This document shows, in pieces, positions 11,473 through 11,683 of a stretch of DNA of 11,683 bases (positions are counted from its first letter, which is position 1; every line of letters begins with the position of its first letter). Under the pieces are notes generated by a model. The model was not told the origin of the DNA. It was given only the letters and a program-made list of their open reading frames with translations, and ran no database searches. Source of the stretch: Bdellovibrionales bacterium (GTDB lineage: Bacteria > Bdellovibrionota > Bdellovibrionia > Bdellovibrionales > UBA840); assembly GCA_020434605.1 (NCBI GenBank), contig JAGRAL010000069.1, positions 1-11,683 on the forward strand, written 5' to 3'. The translations under genes and the position numbers were made by a program.

Positions 11473-11683
11473 ACGTTGTTCTTTTTACCATGGGCCAACA
11501 TAATTTTTTCGATCTGTGAAAGATCGTCTTCTGTGATTTCCCAAACTTGTTTTTTACCAACGTATTTTAAAATCTCATTAAATAATTCTTCTGATAAGAA
11601 TGGTTTCACTTTTCCTGAGCGGTACTCTTTTTCTTTTTCCCCATACAAACCTAAGAAAGTTTCATCTCGAAACCAACTCTGTT
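11469..11683 (-). CDS. Unrecognised protein, C-terminal part
   Basis: An open frame enters from the right edge and ends at TGA (11471-11469). It encodes about 71 residues that begin QSWFRDETFLGLYGEKEKEY, continue through FLSEELFNEILKYVGKKQVW and end AHGKKNNV. It is charged and probably helical, with no membrane segment in the visible part. The frame is credible because it is open throughout and its stop overlaps the ATG of the ArsC-like gene (ATGA), a usual operon junction. I cannot assign a family from this fragment, and its start and most of its length lie outside the window. Confidence 0.7.
   Translation of the reverse strand, partial: QSWFRDETFLGLYGEKEKEYRSGKVKPFLSEELFNEILKYVGKKQVWEITEDDLSQIEKIMLAHGKKNNV

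Overview
This AT-rich window carries ten genes, eight complete and two cut by the window edges. It looks like chromosomal DNA of a motile Gram-negative bacterium. Flagellar fliL and fliM lie together, and several products have Sec signals, a lipobox or outer-membrane barrel features. The FliM segment after the poly-Gly linker (YDLTSQDRII) is of the type I associate with Bdellovibrionota and delta-proteobacteria. Together with the low G+C and a type III glutamine synthetase, a Bdellovibrio/Bacteriovorax-like predator is my best guess, but this is inference. I see no mobile element, CRISPR array, tRNA or rRNA, and no intergenic stretch exceeds 300 bases.

Layout. Bases 1-750 (minus) hold fliM (partial) and fliL. 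Upstream of fliL is a textbook sigma-54 promoter (TGGCAC-N5-TTGC), and about 140 bp above the predicted start is a GTCAA-N4-TTGAC palindrome resembling the FleQ box. A divergent plus-strand gene (1002-1814) encodes a membrane-anchored SPOR-domain protein and ends at a strong bidirectional terminator. Bases 1867-4178 (minus) form a three-gene envelope cluster: a lipoprotein with a zinc-metallopeptidase-like HEHFH...NEGLAD arrangement, a small outer-membrane beta-barrel joined to it by an ATGA overlap, and a secreted protein with repeated DxNxDGK motifs whose annotated start codon lies in the loop of a perfect hairpin. This cluster is the least explained part of the window and the best candidate for an undescribed system.

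Bases 4317-6554 (plus) encode a PcrA/UvrD helicase from a TTG start. Its last 63 bases overlap, tail to tail, a lysine 2,3-aminomutase-like radical SAM gene (6492-7745, minus) that lacks the zinc-site cysteines of the clostridial enzyme. Bases 7896-10106 (minus) encode a type III glutamine synthetase with tandem terminator-like hairpins downstream and a repeat-rich 257-bp upstream region. Bases 10364-11107 (plus) encode a probably exported cysteine phosphatase (HCTVGEDRTG). It converges with a stop-codon overlap on an ArsC/Spx-family gene (11104-11472, minus), which is joined by ATGA to an unrecognised partial gene at the right edge.

Functional links are visible only for the flagellar pair with its regulatory region and for the three-gene envelope cluster. 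The other genes look like independent housekeeping or accessory units.
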